A DNA stretch of 64,000 nt from Terriglobus albidus (GTDB lineage: Bacteria; Acidobacteriota; Terriglobia; Terriglobales; Acidobacteriaceae): assembly GCF_025685425.1 (NCBI RefSeq), contig NZ_JAGTAS010000058.1:1054001-1118000 (forward strand), given 5' to 3'. Both the position numbers and the translations under genes were made by a program. Below are positions 1-8,314 of this stretch, in pieces (position 1 is the first letter of the stretch; the number at the start of each line of letters is the position of its first letter). The notes beneath the pieces are model-generated. The model had not been told where the DNA came from and did not search any database. It saw only the letters and a list, made by a program, of their open reading frames with translations.

Positions 1-1075
1 TCAGCCCGTCCGTAATCCCCAGCGCATCGCGCTGCGCCTGGGTCATCGCCGCATGGGTCATCGAAGCCGAGTGCGAGACCAGCGTCTCCACGCCCCCGAG
101 AGACTCTGCCAGATAGCAAAGCTTCAACGAGCGCACAAACTCGTTCGCTGCTTCCTTGCTTCCGAGCTCGAACGACATCATCGAGCCAAATCCCTTCTGC
201 TGCCGCGCCGCAATCGCATGTCCCGGATGCGACGGCAGTCCGGGATAGAAGACCTGGTTCACCTTCGGATGCTTCGCCAGGAACTCCGCCACCGTGCGCC
301 CATTCGCATCATGCTGCCGCATCCGCAGCGCCAGCGTCTTGAGGCCGCGCAGCACCAGGTAGGAGTCGAACGGCGCCAGGATGCCACCGGTACACTTCTG
401 CACAAACTCGAAGCGCTCCTTGTGCTCCGGCTTTGTCCCAATCAGCACACCACCCAACCCATCCGAATGGCCGTTCAGGAACTTGGTCGTCGAGTGCATC
501 ACGATATCCGCACCCAGCTCGATCGGGCGCTGGAGATACGGAGAGAGAAACGTATTGTCGATCGAGAGCTCGACACCATGACCATGCGCTACCTCCGCCA
601 CCGCCGCAATATCCACAATCGACATCATCGGATTCGTCGGGCTCTCAATATGCACCAGCTTCGTCGCCGGCGTAATCACGGCTTCCACCTTCGCCGGATC
701 GCTGGCGTCCACATAGGTAAACGTCAGTCCATAGTGAACAAAAATCCTGTCGAAGAGCCGTGCCGTACCGCCGTAAATATTCTCGCTGCAAACAACATGA
801 TCGCCGGCCTTCATCATCGTGCACAGCGCCGCAATCGCCGCCATGCCACTGCCGAAGACATGACCGCTGGTTCCACCTTCGAGCGCCGCCAGGCTCGCTT
901 CCAATGCTGAACGCGTCGGATTGGTGACGCGGGCATACTCCCAGCCCTTGTTCTTGCCGATCTCCTGCTGTTGATAGGTAGAGGTGAGATACACCGGCAC
1001 ATTCACAGCGCCGGTCAACTCATCCGGTTCCTGACCGGCATGAATTGCCTTCGTGGAAAACCCCTGGTAGGCCAT
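1..1075 (-). CDS. Cys/Met-metabolism PLP enzyme (cystathionine gamma-synthase / lyase type), 3' end off window
   Basis: Pyridoxal-phosphate enzyme of the transsulfuration family, which makes or cleaves cystathionine or related thioethers in methionine/cysteine metabolism in the cytoplasm. The 358 codons in the window begin MAYQGFSTKAIHAGQ, typical of the family N-terminus. Visible landmarks are the substrate/PLP region YARVTNPTRSALE, the GSGMAAI turn, SIDNTFLSPYLQ and the Schiff-base lysine K198 in STTKFLNGHSDG. The reading frame stays open to the left edge, so the C-terminal part is missing only because the window ends. It starts 15 bp after the stop of the upstream VWFA gene and probably shares its transcript. 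Synthase, lyase and O-acylhomoserine sulfhydrylase cannot be told apart from this portion. Confidence 0.9.
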   Translation of the reverse strand, partial: MAYQGFSTKAIHAGQEPDELTGAVNVPVYLTSTYQQQEIGKNKGWEYARVTNPTRSALEASLAALEGGTSGHVFGSGMAAIAALCTMMKAGDHVVCSENIYGGTARLFDRIFVHYGLTFTYVDASDPAKVEAVITPATKLVHIESPTNPMMSIVDIAAVAEVAHGHGVELSIDNTFLSPYLQRPIELGADIVMHSTTKFLNGHSDGLGGVLIGTKPEHKERFEFVQKCTGGILAPFDSYLVLRGLKTLALRMRQHDANGRTVAEFLAKHPKVNQVFYPGLPSHPGHAIAARQQKGFGSMMSFELGSKEAANEFVRSLKLCYLAESLGGVETLVSHSASMTHAAMTQAQRDALGITDGL

Positions 1076-1090
1076 CGTCGCGTGCACGCC

Positions 1091-2164
1091 TTACTTGCTG
1101 GATTTATCTGCTGCCGCCGCTCTTCCTGAGACTTTCGGGTAGTAACCGGTACGAGTGCGTACTGTCAGCTTGTTGAAGCCCTTGTATTTAGCGTCCACGT
1201 GGACCTGACGATAGCCACCGAGCGCAGGCGACTTCGTGGAGTGATAGGTAATCGTGTACTGCTCGCGGATGTCTTTCGCCACCTGGTCAGCGACCGAGTC
1301 TACTTCCTGCAGATTGCGCGGGAAGAAGGCGATGCCGCCAGTCTGTTCCGCCAGGTTCTCCAGCACGCGTTTCGCGTGGCGGCTTTCGCGCTTATCTGTG
1401 TCCTTGCCGAAGAGCAGGCCGACAGCATAGATCACCGGCCCATCCAGCTCCTGGATACGCGCAATCGCATCTTCCAGCGATGTGGCCGACGCGTTATCTT
1501 CACCGTCCGTTACCACCAGCAACACCTGCTTGGGCTGTTTGGCATTCTTCGCCAGATAGTCGGCCGAGGCCAGCAACGCGTCATACATCGCCGTTCCACC
1601 GGAAGACTTCACGTAGCTAAGACCCGCCTCCAGCTTGGACACATCACTGGTAAAGTCCGTATCGATGTATGGCTCGAACGAAAAATCCACCAGGAACGCT
1701 TCATCCTTGGGGTTCGAGAGCTTGATCAGCCTCACCGCCGCCTTGTTCACGGCATCCCGCTTGTCGTACATCGATCCTGAGCTGTCGATCAGGATTCCGA
1801 TCGAGACCGGAAGATCTTCCTGCCGGAAAGAGTTAATCGTCTGCGGGGTTCCGTCTTCGAAGACATGGAAGGCGTCCTGCGGCAGGGTCAGGATCGTGCG
1901 TCCACTGCCGTCCAGCACCGTCGCATTCAGTCGGACCTCGTAGGCATCGCGGTGCAGGACATAGCCGCCCTTGCCGCCGGAGATCTTGTCTGTGGGCGCG
2001 CCTCCAGGCCCCACCGGCGCGGTCGATTGCGCCGGAGCCGTATCCGGATCCGGCGATGCGATCGGATCCCGGTCCACGGTCAAAGAAGGCTGCTGCTGTG
2101 CCCAGCCCGCCGTGAAACTTCCAACTACCAGGATGGCGCCAAAAACCTTAGTCCGCAGGTGCAT
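1091..2164 (-). CDS. VWFA-related Acidobacterial domain protein, exported (357 aa)
   Basis: Secreted protein with a von Willebrand factor A domain of the type expanded in Acidobacteria. An N-terminal signal peptide ends near WAQQQ (residue 22). A Pro/Ala-rich linker follows to about residue 60, then a beta-rich segment, then the VWFA domain from about residue 120. The metal-ion-dependent adhesion site DSSGS is at residue 127, with the later TDGEDN motif of the same site. The C-terminus holds the conserved ITYHSTKSPALGGYRQVHVD segment. It overlaps the end of the upstream paralogue by 17 bp, so the two are probably translationally coupled. Ligand and function are unknown; VWFA domains usually mediate metal-dependent protein binding. 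Confidence 0.88.
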   Translation of the reverse strand: MHLRTKVFGAILVVGSFTAGWAQQQPSLTVDRDPIASPDPDTAPAQSTAPVGPGGAPTDKISGGKGGYVLHRDAYEVRLNATVLDGSGRTILTLPQDAFHVFEDGTPQTINSFRQEDLPVSIGILIDSSGSMYDKRDAVNKAAVRLIKLSNPKDEAFLVDFSFEPYIDTDFTSDVSKLEAGLSYVKSSGGTAMYDALLASADYLAKNAKQPKQVLLVVTDGEDNASATSLEDAIARIQELDGPVIYAVGLLFGKDTDKRESRHAKRVLENLAEQTGGIAFFPRNLQEVDSVADQVAKDIREQYTITYHSTKSPALGGYRQVHVDAKYKGFNKLTVRTRTGYYPKVSGRAAAADKSSK

Positions 2165-3215
2165 AGTACCCTTGTCGATTATGCACGGTCAGAGGGGGTA
2201 GTCCGGGCGGAGGGTTAAGTTTCACTTTCAATTTGCGCCAGGTCCCGTCATGCTTCAGGTCGCCTGGGCGGAAACCGACAACGTACTCGTTGCGCAGCTC
2301 CTGCGAGATACGGGCCGCGATATCGCCAAGTTCGGCGACATCGGTCACGCGGAACATGCGGCCGCCGGTCATCTCGCAGATATCGTTCAGCATGATGGGA
2401 CCGGCAATCTCTTCCGGAGTCGAGGCGTAGGTATCGAAGATGCCGATGGAATAAATCTGCACGTCGCTCTCACGGACAGCCCGGCGCAATTCCCCTTCGG
2501 TATAGCGGCTGCGGTTATCGCCGCCATCTGAAATGATCAGCAGCGCCTTGCGGTCATATTTCGCATCCTTCAGCTTATTCAGGCCCAGGTAGACGGCATC
2601 AATCAGCGCCGTCCTGCTCTCCGGTTTCATCATCGCCATGCGGGCTTCGACGTCATCCACGTTCGAAGTGTTATCTACTACGACGGCAGGACGGTCGTTA
2701 AAGGCGACAACAAAAAATTCATCTTCCGGATTTGAGGTCCGCATAAACGCGCTCAACGCCTTACGCGCCCGCTGAAACTTCGATCCCATGCTTCCGCTCA
2801 TATCGAAGATGATCCCGATGGTCACCGGAGCATCATCCAGCGAGAAGGTACGGATCTCCTGCGGCTGGTTGTTCTCATAGATCCAGAAGTTCTCCCGCTC
2901 CAGGCCGGTTACCAGGCGGTTCATCGGGTCAGTCACCGTCATCGGTACCAATACCAGGTTGACCGAGACACGGATGCTGGCGCTGCGTGGCGCGGAAGCC
3001 GCCTCACGTGCGACATTCTCTCCACCCTCAATTACCTTTTTGGGCTCAACCGGCGGCTTCGGTGGAGGAGGCACAGCGGTATTCACGTCCCCCAGGGGAT
3101 TCTCCTGCGCCCACACGCTCCCGCTCAGCGCTGCACCCATGACAAACAGCACTGCCAGGCGGCGCCATATGCGCTGCCCACGTTCCAGCCGACCCTTGAG
3201 ACCCAGACCCGCCAC
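2148..3215 (-). CDS. VWFA-related Acidobacterial domain protein, exported (355 aa)
   Basis: Paralogue of the gene just downstream, with the same order: signal peptide (RRLAVLFVMGAALSGSVWAQ), Pro-rich linker, beta segment (SIRVSVNLVLVPMTVTD) and a VWFA domain with the MIDAS motif DMSGS and the later SDGGDN. The frame is open to an upstream start at 3311, but that adds about 30 residues before a normal signal peptide. A GTG at 3215 preceded by CGAGG is therefore the better start. The gene heads a minus-strand unit of two VWFA genes and a transsulfuration enzyme. It is divergent from the DUF1015 gene across about 290 bp. Function is unknown beyond likely protein-protein adhesion in the periplasm or outside the cell. 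Confidence 0.85.
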   Translation of the reverse strand: MAGLGLKGRLERGQRIWRRLAVLFVMGAALSGSVWAQENPLGDVNTAVPPPPKPPVEPKKVIEGGENVAREAASAPRSASIRVSVNLVLVPMTVTDPMNRLVTGLERENFWIYENNQPQEIRTFSLDDAPVTIGIIFDMSGSMGSKFQRARKALSAFMRTSNPEDEFFVVAFNDRPAVVVDNTSNVDDVEARMAMMKPESRTALIDAVYLGLNKLKDAKYDRKALLIISDGGDNRSRYTEGELRRAVRESDVQIYSIGIFDTYASTPEEIAGPIMLNDICEMTGGRMFRVTDVAELGDIAARISQELRNEYVVGFRPGDLKHDGTWRKLKVKLNPPPGLPPLTVHNRQGYYAPAD

Positions 3216-3507
3216 CGTTAGCCTCGTTCCGGAGATCACCTCCAGGAAGTACGAGTGTAATCCACCGTTTTCCTGTTTGACGCATCCCCTGGTGAAATCG
3301 CAGCCTCTCATTCCATGATCGGGAAAACCGCTCTCTGCACTGTCAACAAAATGTCATTCCAGCGAACGGGTCGGGGAAATCCGTACTTCCTCCGCTGCCC
3401 TAACCATTCAACGATTCAACCATTCCACCGGGCCGCCGCAGACTCCTATGTCCCCAAAGTACAATTTCTCCTAGAACCTAAAGATTGGAGTGTCGTCTTC
3501 CGCACGC
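3216..3507. other. Divergent intergenic region with octamer array
   Basis: Non-coding region between the VWFA unit (-) and the DUF1015 gene (+). On the minus strand a TTGACA hexamer (plus-strand positions 3341-3346) could be the -35 box of the VWFA unit, but no convincing -10 box was seen. A short array of three diverged 8-bp units (CCATTCAA, CGATTCAA, CCATTCCA) lies at 3404-3427 and matches arrays at 7234 and 32338. A TACAAT hexamer at 3460-3465 is a weak -10 candidate for the DUF1015 gene. Confidence 0.4.
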
Positions 3508-4884
3508 ATGGCTCGCATTTATCCGTTCCGCGCCTTCCGTTATAACCCCGCCAAGGTCAAGCTGGAGGATGTCGTCACCCAGCCTTATGACAAGATCACC
3601 CCGGAGATGCAGGACCGCTACTACGCGAAGAGCCCGCTGAACCTCATCCGCGTGATCCTGGGGAAACACTTCCCGGGCGACACCGAAGAGGGAGAGAACG
3701 TCTACACCCGCGCCGCCGACACCCTCAACGCCTGGCGCAAGGACCAGGTGCTCGTCGAAGAGGCGGAACCGGCTATCTACGGTTATTCGCAGGTCTACAC
3801 CGTTCCGGGCACTACTGAAACCCGCGAGCGCCGTGGCTTTATCGCCCTCGGCCATCTCTACGACTACGCCGACCAGGTCGTCTATCGCCACGAACAGACT
3901 TTTCCCAAGCACAAGTCCGATCGTCTGGCCCTGTTCAAAGCCACCCGCGCTTACTGCGAGCAGATCTACATGCTCTACAACGACCCCGGCTTCAGCGTCG
4001 AACGCCTTCTCTTCGAGAACGGCCCCGCTCCAGACCAGGCCGTTGTCGACGAGTACGGAGTCCTTCATAAGCTCTGGAAGATTACTGACCCGTCCCTGAT
4101 CCGTATCATCGTGGGCGCCATGCAGGACAAGAAGCTCATCATCGCCGATGGCCACCATCGCTACGAGACCTCGGTCGCCTACTCGAAGGAACGCGCGGCC
4201 GCTCTTGGCCTGCCCTTTAATCCTGCTCCGGGCTCCGAAACCGCCGGAGCCGACGAGGCGGAAAAGTTGCACGTCACCGCCACCGACCTGCCCACGCCGG
4301 CTTACCCCGAAGCTGCCATGATGATGACCTTCGTCAATATGGCTGCCCCCGGAATCACCATTCTGCCGACACACCGCGTGCTCAACGGCCTGCAGAACTT
4401 CTCGGCGCACGACCTCCTCGCCAAGGCGGCTCCGTACTTTGAAGCCGCTGCTTTGAACGGCAGCAACCATGTAGCCCTCAAAACAGCCCTCGACGCTACG
4501 GAAGGCGTGGCCTTCGTTGCCGTCACCTCTCATGGAAGCTGGCTGCTCACCGCGAAACCTGAAGCCATTGAGCCGAAGCTGCAGGAGTTTTCCCCCCGTC
4601 AGCGTCAGCTCGATGTCGTACAGCTCCACGGCCTGCTCTTTGCGCAGATCCTCGGTCTCTCGCAGGAACAGGTGACGAAACTGGGCAACGTAAAGTATCT
4701 TCGCGAAGCATCCGAGGCGGTGGATCTGGTGAACAAAGGAGAGGCGGACGTTGCTTTCCTTACCAAACCGGTCACATTGCAACAACTCCGCGATGTTGCC
4801 TTCGCCAACGAGGTCATGCCGCAGAAGTCCACGGACTTCTATCCGAAGTTGCTGAGCGGTCTTGCCATCTATGCCCTGGATTAG
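3508..4884 (+). CDS. DUF1015 family protein (458 aa)
   Basis: Conserved protein of the DUF1015 family, recognised from the start MARIYPFRAFRYNP, the VVTQPYDKI motif near residue 30 and the strongly conserved DGHHRYET near residue 220. Length is normal for the family (about 400-460 aa). Biochemical function is not established. A GTG six codons upstream (3490) is in frame, but family members begin at MARIYPFRA, so ATG 3508 is preferred. The stop codon TAG (4882-4884) is the first three bases of repeat element copy A. Removing the element would leave TAA at the same place, so the protein's end is unchanged. The amidase gene overlaps its last 14 bases. Confidence 0.88.
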   Translation: MARIYPFRAFRYNPAKVKLEDVVTQPYDKITPEMQDRYYAKSPLNLIRVILGKHFPGDTEEGENVYTRAADTLNAWRKDQVLVEEAEPAIYGYSQVYTVPGTTETRERRGFIALGHLYDYADQVVYRHEQTFPKHKSDRLALFKATRAYCEQIYMLYNDPGFSVERLLFENGPAPDQAVVDEYGVLHKLWKITDPSLIRIIVGAMQDKKLIIADGHHRYETSVAYSKERAAALGLPFNPAPGSETAGADEAEKLHVTATDLPTPAYPEAAMMMTFVNMAAPGITILPTHRVLNGLQNFSAHDLLAKAAPYFEAAALNGSNHVALKTALDATEGVAFVAVTSHGSWLLTAKPEAIEPKLQEFSPRQRQLDVVQLHGLLFAQILGLSQEQVTKLGNVKYLREASEAVDLVNKGEADVAFLTKPVTLQQLRDVAFANEVMPQKSTDFYPKLLSGLAIYALD

Positions 4885-5689
4885 AGCATTTTTCCTGTTG
4901 CTGGGTATCCCGACAGAGGAGTGCAGCGGCGTTTTCATTGCGGAAAACGCCCATAGATGCGGAAGCCCTACTCTGCACCGACAGAAAAAATGCTCTAAAC
5001 CCGCGTCGTTTGCGGCGGCGGCTGTGGCAGCTCTCCTGCTGCCCGCCGCCCGCGCGCAAACCCCTGCACCACAGCAACCCGTCATCCTTCTCGACGCCGC
5101 TCACGGCGGCCCGGATACCGGGGCAAGGCTCACGGAAAAACTCCCGGAGCGCGAAGTGACCATCGCCTTCGCCAACCGCCTCCAATCCTTGCTGATCGTG
5201 CGTGGCTTCAAAGTCGTCTTGACGCATACAACACCGGACGATGCCGCTAATCTCACCGGCGATGGCCGGGTTGAGCTCGCCAACCGTTCCGGAGCCATGG
5301 CTTGCATTACCCTGCATGCCTCCGGCAACGCCGCCGGAGTCCATCTCTTCACCTCCGCTCTTCCCGAGACCGAACCGGCGCTCCAGGGCGCCAAACCTGT
5401 CCCCTGGAATGAAGCGCAGGCTCCCTGGGTCACACGTTCACTTCGCCTCGCTTCAGAGCTGCAGGCTGCTATTTCCCGCTCTCATACGCCCGTCACCAGT
5501 AGCCGCACCTGGCTGGCTGCACTCGATTCCCTCGCCTGCCCCGCAGTTGCAATCGAGCTTGGTCCGCTTGATGACGCCACTGCCCAGGATCCCGCCTATC
5601 AACAGCGAGTCGCAGAGGCCATCGCCGGAGCCCTGCTCTTCTGGCGAGGCCATCCAAACGCCGTTACCGGCACGGGAGCTGTGCGATGA
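4871..5689 (+). CDS. N-acetylmuramoyl-L-alanine amidase, signal peptide interrupted by a repeat element (272 aa)
   Basis: Amidase_3-type peptidoglycan amidase that would cut the MurNAc-L-alanine bond in the periplasm. The catalytic domain starts at VILLDAAHGGPDTGA (zinc histidine) and includes the conserved ELANRSGA and ITLHASG motifs and VAIELGPLDD near the end. The N-terminus is odd: after MPWI the next 38 codons are encoded by repeat copy A. Only then comes KPASFAAAAVAALLLPAA, a hydrophobic stretch ending at RAQ. Removing 114 bp joins MPWI to KPASF and gives an ordinary signal peptide in the same frame. The stop overlaps the GerMN gene start (ATGA). Whether the extended signal still works, or an internal TTG in the element is used, is not visible. 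Confidence 0.82.
   Translation: MPWIRAFFLLLGIPTEECSGVFIAENAHRCGSPTLHRQKKCSKPASFAAAAVAALLLPAARAQTPAPQQPVILLDAAHGGPDTGARLTEKLPEREVTIAFANRLQSLLIVRGFKVVLTHTTPDDAANLTGDGRVELANRSGAMACITLHASGNAAGVHLFTSALPETEPALQGAKPVPWNEAQAPWVTRSLRLASELQAAISRSHTPVTSSRTWLAALDSLACPAVAIELGPLDDATAQDPAYQQRVAEAIAGALLFWRGHPNAVTGTGAVR
4882..4997 (+). repeat. Palindromic repeat element, copy A (116 bp)
   Basis: Reference orientation. Imperfect terminal inverted repeats TAGAGCATTTTTCCTGT and ACAGAAAAAATGCTCTA enclose a core with a perfect 9-bp inner hairpin (GGCGTTTTC / GAAAACGCC, loop ATTGCG). The core GTGCAGCGGCGTTTTCATTG is shared by all copies. It is flanked by TA on both sides. Deleting the inside plus one TA restores GAT TAA at the end of the DUF1015 gene and an uninterrupted signal peptide in the amidase. 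No transposase is encoded. Confidence 0.9.
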
Positions 5690-6393
5690 TCCCCCGCTAC
5701 CAGCGCATCCTGTTTCTGGCGCTGATGACGCTCTCAGTTCTCATGGCGGGCTATCTGTGGCGCGTCCACCAGCGCACCATCGCCCGGCTGAACTCTATTT
5801 CCAGTGCAGCCACGCCGATTGAGGCTCCGGGCGGCGCCACAATCCAGACCGAGGCCGTTACCTTCCTCCTGGCAGATGATGCCGCAGGCACGATTACCCC
5901 CAGTGACCGCCAGATCGCGCTGCCCAACGAGCCGACGATCCGCCTGCGCGCCATCCTTGAACGTCTTTTCAGCGATTACGGACAGACAGACTCGCGCCAC
6001 CCCCTCAAGTTCGATGGCTCTGCCATTGCCGACGTCTTCTTCCTTCCACTCCCGCTTACACCTCCCAAGCCGCCCGAATCCGGATATAAAAACACCGAGG
6101 AAAAGACCACGCCCTCTCCCACCGCCTTCACCGACATGGCGGCGCGGAACGGATATATGGCGGTGATCAATCTCCGCCAGAGCTTCGCGGATGCACATCC
6201 CTCCGGAATCGAGGTCGAGACTCTGACCGTGCTCTCCATACTGGGTACGGTCCATGCAAATTTTCCACAAGTCAGCCGGATTCGGTTCCTCGTGGACGGC
6301 AAAACAAGGCCCACATTGGCTGGGCATTTCTCTCTGGATCGGGTGTATCCTTCTACCGACACCACCCTTCAATCGACGAAAGAGATACCATGA
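5686..6393 (+). CDS. GerMN domain protein, membrane-anchored (235 aa)
   Basis: One N-terminal membrane segment (about residues 9-24, ILFLALMTLSVLMAGYLW) is followed by a linker and a GerMN domain from about residue 65 (LPNEPTIRLRAILERLF, then VINLRQSFADAHPSGIEVE, ending RIRFLVDGKTRPTLAGHFSL). GerMN domains occur in spore germination protein GerM and in many Gram-negative envelope proteins, where they often lie near amidase genes. It is coupled to the amidase (ATGA overlap) and to murI (again ATGA, 6390-6393), which points to a peptidoglycan-linked role. The exact function is unknown. Confidence 0.8.
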   Translation: MIPRYQRILFLALMTLSVLMAGYLWRVHQRTIARLNSISSAATPIEAPGGATIQTEAVTFLLADDAAGTITPSDRQIALPNEPTIRLRAILERLFSDYGQTDSRHPLKFDGSAIADVFFLPLPLTPPKPPESGYKNTEEKTTPSPTAFTDMAARNGYMAVINLRQSFADAHPSGIEVETLTVLSILGTVHANFPQVSRIRFLVDGKTRPTLAGHFSLDRVYPSTDTTLQSTKEIP

Positions 6394-7205
6394 CCGCCGT
6401 GCATGTTGGCGTCTTTGACTCCGGCTTCGGAGGCTTGACCGTATTGCGCGCACTCCTGCCGCTGATTCCAGGAGCCCGCTACACCTACCTGGGCGACACC
6501 GCCCGTCTTCCCTACGGCGCCAAGTCCCGCCAGACCATCGCGCGCTACGCCGTTTCTTCCGCCAAGTTTCTTGAAGATCACGGTGCAGAGATGCTCGTCA
6601 TCGCCTGCAACACCGCATCCGCACTTGCGATGGACGAACTCAGGGCATCGACCAGCCTTCCTATTCTCGGCGTGATTGAACCCGGGGCTGAGGCTGCCCG
6701 TGAGGCCACGACCGCCGGCTCTGCCCTGGTGCTGGCCACCCAGGCTACCGTTCAGTCAAACGCCTATCTCAAAGCCCTGCAAGCTGTCGGCATCGAGGCC
6801 ACACAGAAGGCCTGCCCGCTTCTTGTGCCGCTCGTTGAAGAGGGATGGATCGACCACGACGTCACCGAACAGGTGGCGCGCATCTACCTCACCGAAGCTC
6901 TCGCCGATGCCGCCAAGACCGGGCTCTCGCCGTCTACTGTGCTTCTTGGGTGCACCCACTATCCTCTGCTCCGTCCGCTCATCACACGGCTTCTCGCCGA
7001 GCTGAGCCCGCAGCCGATCACTGTCATCGATTCCGCAGAGACGACCGCCGGCAAAGTGGCAGAGATGCTCCACGCCTTACCTGGCCGCCCATCGGACAAC
7101 CTCACCTTCTACGCCACCGATTCGACAGAAAAGTTCCAGGTTCTCGGCTCCCGCTTCCTCGGCCAACCCCTGCCGGAAGTCAAACTACTCGACCTCGGCG
7201 GCTAG
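6390..7205 (+). CDS. murI: Glutamate racemase MurI (271 aa)
   Basis: Converts L-glutamate to D-glutamate for peptidoglycan precursors, in the cytoplasm. All family hallmarks are present: GVFDSGFGGLTVLRAL at the N-terminus, YLGDTARLPYG, the first catalytic cysteine in VIACNTASA (near residue 73) and the second in LLGCTHYPLLRP (near residue 190). Length is normal. Its start overlaps the GerMN stop, making amidase-GerMN-murI a compact cell-wall operon. Confidence 0.96.
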   Translation: MTAVHVGVFDSGFGGLTVLRALLPLIPGARYTYLGDTARLPYGAKSRQTIARYAVSSAKFLEDHGAEMLVIACNTASALAMDELRASTSLPILGVIEPGAEAAREATTAGSALVLATQATVQSNAYLKALQAVGIEATQKACPLLVPLVEEGWIDHDVTEQVARIYLTEALADAAKTGLSPSTVLLGCTHYPLLRPLITRLLAELSPQPITVIDSAETTAGKVAEMLHALPGRPSDNLTFYATDSTEKFQVLGSRFLGQPLPEVKLLDLGG

Positions 7206-7281
7206 CGCTCCTGGGTTTCAGGGACTATATCAACGATTCAACTATTCAACCGTTTTCAGAGCCAGCAACTAGAATCTCCCC
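7206..7281. repeat. Short gap with octamer repeats
   Basis: The gap between murI and the EVE gene carries two 8-bp units (CGATTCAA, CTATTCAA) at 7234-7249. They are the same octamer family as at 3404 and 32338. No terminator with a T-tract is obvious. Confidence 0.5.
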
Positions 7282-7668
7282 ATGGCTGCCTACCTTCTCA
7301 AATCCGAACCCGACGTCTACTCCTTTGAAGATCTGCAGCGTGACGGCGAAACCGTATGGGATGGCATCAAGAACCCCCAGGCATTGATCACTCTGCGTGG
7401 CATGAAACCCGGTGAAGACCTGGTCATCTATCACTCCAACGTCGGCAAAGCTGCCGTCGGTCATGCCAAGGTTGTCTCGGTCGATGCTTCTGATCCGAAG
7501 AATCCTGCTGTGCGCATCAAGCCGGTCAAAGCGATCGCACGCCCGAAGCCCCTCGCCGAGATTCGCGACAATCCCCTGTTCACAGACTCCATTATGTTCC
7601 GTCAGTTCCGCCTCTCCGTAGTGCCTCTGACCAAAGAGCAGTTCACCTGGCTCGTCCAGGGCAAGTAA
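7282..7668 (+). CDS. EVE domain-containing protein (128 aa)
   Basis: Small soluble protein consisting only of an EVE (PUA-like) domain: AAYLLKSEPDVYSFEDL at the start, then VWDGIKNPQALITLRGMKPG and DLVIYHSNVGKAAVGHAKVV. EVE domains bind modified bases in DNA or RNA, and the family includes human THYN1. The native target is unknown. The YHS pocket typical of the family is conserved. It is monocistronic, lying between two repeat-rich gaps. Confidence 0.92.
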   Translation: MAAYLLKSEPDVYSFEDLQRDGETVWDGIKNPQALITLRGMKPGEDLVIYHSNVGKAAVGHAKVVSVDASDPKNPAVRIKPVKAIARPKPLAEIRDNPLFTDSIMFRQFRLSVVPLTKEQFTWLVQGK

Positions 7669-7824
7669 GTAAAGCAGCTGCCAGTTAACAGTTTCCAGTT
7701 GAGAGGTACGGCATGGATATGAAAAAGTCCATCGACGCACCCAGAGAGCCCCCATACGACCATCGCTAGCCCAACTGGCAACAGCATCAGAGGATCGAAA
7801 AGAGATCATCACTGACGGAACGCC
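7669..7824. repeat. Composite repeat: heptamer array, core, heptamers
   Basis: The gap holds three 7-bp units (CAGTTAA, CAGTTTC, CAGTTGA; 7682-7702), then a roughly 65-bp core (GGTACGGCATGG, then AAGTCCATCGACGCACCCA), then CAACTGG CAACAGC. A diverged copy of the same core lies at 9194-9262, also after a heptamer array. No gene is seen. Confidence 0.6.
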
Positions 7825-8133
7825 ATGAACCTTCCCTACTTACACCTCGCCTCCACGACGCTTCCATTCTGGTTCCTCGTTCTCTCGCTCTTTCTACCTC
7901 GTATCTGCCTCGCCATTGCCTGGCTGCAGGGCAATCTCACACCATTTCATCTCTTCGGGTGGGTGCCGCTGCTCGCCGCCATCTTGGTGCCGCGCATTCT
8001 GATCCTGGTGCTCATCTACCAGAGCCAGGGTCTCTCAGTCTGGTTTCTCATCCATGCCGTCGTGATGGTCTGTGTCTTCGCCGGAGCAGGCTCCCAACCC
8101 GCCCGCAGACGTCGACGCTCAGAGGACTTCTAG
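7825..8133 (+). CDS. Small hypothetical membrane protein (102 aa)
   Basis: Not recognised. Three hydrophobic segments are visible: PFWFLVLSLFLPRICLAIAW (about 15-34), WVPLLAAILVPRILILVLIY (about 46-66) and VWFLIHAVVMVCVFAGAG (about 71-88). A basic tail (RRRRR near residue 95) follows. It is probably an inner-membrane protein. It stands alone between repeat-rich gaps, with the convergent methyltransferase gene downstream. The coding call rests on the clean membrane topology and ATG start. Confidence 0.6.
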   Translation: MNLPYLHLASTTLPFWFLVLSLFLPRICLAIAWLQGNLTPFHLFGWVPLLAAILVPRILILVLIYQSQGLSVWFLIHAVVMVCVFAGAGSQPARRRRRSEDF

Positions 8134-8314
8134 AACGCATCGACGCATTCAGAGCGTCCCAAATCCTGGGTGCCTCATATATGCGAAGCATATGTGGGCT
8201 TATCGAGCGCCAGCTCGATCCGTTTTTCGAGTCCAAGAAAAAGGACTTTCAGCTGCTGCAGGAAAAACTCCCTCGCCAAACATGCCGTCATCTTCAACTT
8301 TCAACTTGCAACGT
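8134..8314. repeat. Repeat-rich gap between convergent genes
   Basis: Contains a hairpin of the GGGGCACCC-type family at 8164-8198 (inner stem ATATGC-GAA-GCATAT). Four 7-bp units follow at 8292-8319 (CTTCAAC, TTTCAAC, TTGCAAC, GTTCAAC). No coding potential supported. Confidence 0.55.

Noticed and set aside
53-910. 285-codon plus-strand frame over the PLP enzyme
   Set aside because: Arg/His-rich antisense shadow of a gene with a recognisable active-site lysine.
3478-5085. 535-codon antisense frame over the DUF1015 and amidase genes
   Set aside because: Composition is that of an antisense shadow and it runs through the repeat element.
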